A stretch of DNA of 64,000 nt, from contig NZ_CAJYGQ010000003.1 in NCBI RefSeq assembly GCF_913773635.1, positions 1 through 64,000 on the forward strand, in the 5' to 3' direction. The DNA is from an uncultured Mucilaginibacter sp. (GTDB lineage Bacteria; Bacteroidota; Bacteroidia; Sphingobacteriales; Sphingobacteriaceae). The number at the start of each line of letters is the position of its first letter. The stretch's first letter is position 1. Made by a program: the position numbers and the translations under genes. The notes below the pieces were generated by a model. The model was not told the origin of the DNA, made no database searches, and saw nothing but the letters and a program-made list of their open reading frames with translations. Positions 63,543 to 64,000 of this stretch are shown piece by piece.

Positions 63543-63658
63543 ATGTGTGTTTAGTGGCTTAAAAATATAAAATCTATATTACTATATGCTCAAGCAATTC
63601 TGATTTATGATGAATAAACAGGCTTTTAAGTTCAGTACACTTTCAAATAAATTCAAAT

Positions 63659-64000
63659 TTATTCGTTATCGTTAAGCAGGGCTTTGAGTGTTTCAATGGT
63701 ATCTGCCTCTTCTTTTGGCTTATCATGTCGCCAGCGCAATATGCGTGGAAACCTCAGCGCTACTCCCGATTTATGCCGTGTTGACTTGTTAATTCCTTCA
63801 AAGCCAATTTCAAACACCAATTGTGGCTTAACGGTACGTACCGGGCCAAACTTTTCAAGTGTGTTACGTTTTACAAAGGCATCAACCTTATTTATTTCTG
63901 CATCAGTTAACCCGGAGTATGCTTTAGCAAATGGGACAAGCTTATCGCCGTCCCAAACGGCAAACGTATAATCGGTATACAGGTCAGCCCGTCGCCCGTG
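63659..64000 (-). CDS. ATP-dependent DNA ligase, C-terminal end (partial)
   Basis: The gene runs off the right edge; 113 C-terminal residues and the stop are seen. The block YTDYTFAVWDGDKLVPFAKAY, with RTVKPQLVFEIGFEGI and HKSGVALRFPRILRWR, matches the OB-fold tail of ATP-dependent ligases of the kind found with a helicase and exonuclease in Bacteroidota. The motif VI-like RFPRILRWR is present. The rest of the gene is outside the window. Confidence 0.85.
   Translation of the reverse strand, partial: HGRRADLYTDYTFAVWDGDKLVPFAKAYSGLTDAEINKVDAFVKRNTLEKFGPVRTVKPQLVFEIGFEGINKSTRHKSGVALRFPRILRWRHDKPKEEADTIETLKALLNDNE

Noticed and set aside
1..64000. CRISPR arrays, rRNA genes and insertion-sequence transposases
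   Set aside because: Searched by eye; no regularly spaced repeats, rRNA motifs or transposase DDE patterns were found.

Overview
The window looks like chromosomal DNA of a Bacteroidota bacterium, most likely a member of the Sphingobacteriaceae close to Mucilaginibacter or Pedobacter. The evidence is a SusC/SusD pair, the gliding/T9SS lipoprotein GldD, a PafA-type alkaline phosphatase, Bacteroidota-style promoters (TTG, about 19 bp, TAnnTTTG), almost no Shine-Dalgarno sequences, and housekeeping proteins of sphingobacterial type. Species and database hits could not be checked; all calls rest on reading the sequence and on knowledge of the families.

Layout. 1-6.5 kb is an AT-rich accessory segment ending beside a tRNA-Val gene: a tandem winged-helix protein, a DExH helicase-like protein, two unknown proteins and a tyrosine recombinase. 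The last four form one minus-strand unit with the integrase first. 9-mer direct repeats lie between the integrase and the tRNA. This is the right end of an integrated element whose left end is not in the window. 6.7-34.6 kb is core and metabolic: AI-2E permease, RecO, an SDR, PnuC, a TPR protein, a subtilase, DUF4153, PdhB, azoreductase, phosphosulfolactate synthase, AroE-GldD, PafA, a PepSY/TonB-receptor iron pair next to OxyR, GlgA-GlgC, PolA and Tag. 34.7-41.5 kb holds an ArnT-like glycosyltransferase and the rimP-nusA-infB operon. 41.5-47.8 kb holds a truncated pseudogene, a TonB-domain protein, an M23 peptidase, RbfA, an NlpE-like lipoprotein, a LolC/E permease, an MBL hydrolase, and two poorly understood proteins. 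48-53 kb is an orphan SusCD pair. 53-57 kb has LD-carboxypeptidase and MetG. 57-59.6 kb is a tRNA-Arg gene followed by a small island with one phage-tailspike-like beta-helix gene. The island is bounded by a repeated tRNA 3' end and terminator, with a third decayed copy inside. 59.7-64 kb has an S41 peptidase, a GH88/105 hydrolase, TerC and the end of an ATP-dependent DNA ligase.

The best candidates for something new are the replication-like module of the tRNA-Val element, the nested att-like structure at tRNA-Arg with its lone tailspike-like cargo, and an orphan short transcript with its own terminator near 10.9-11.1 kb.
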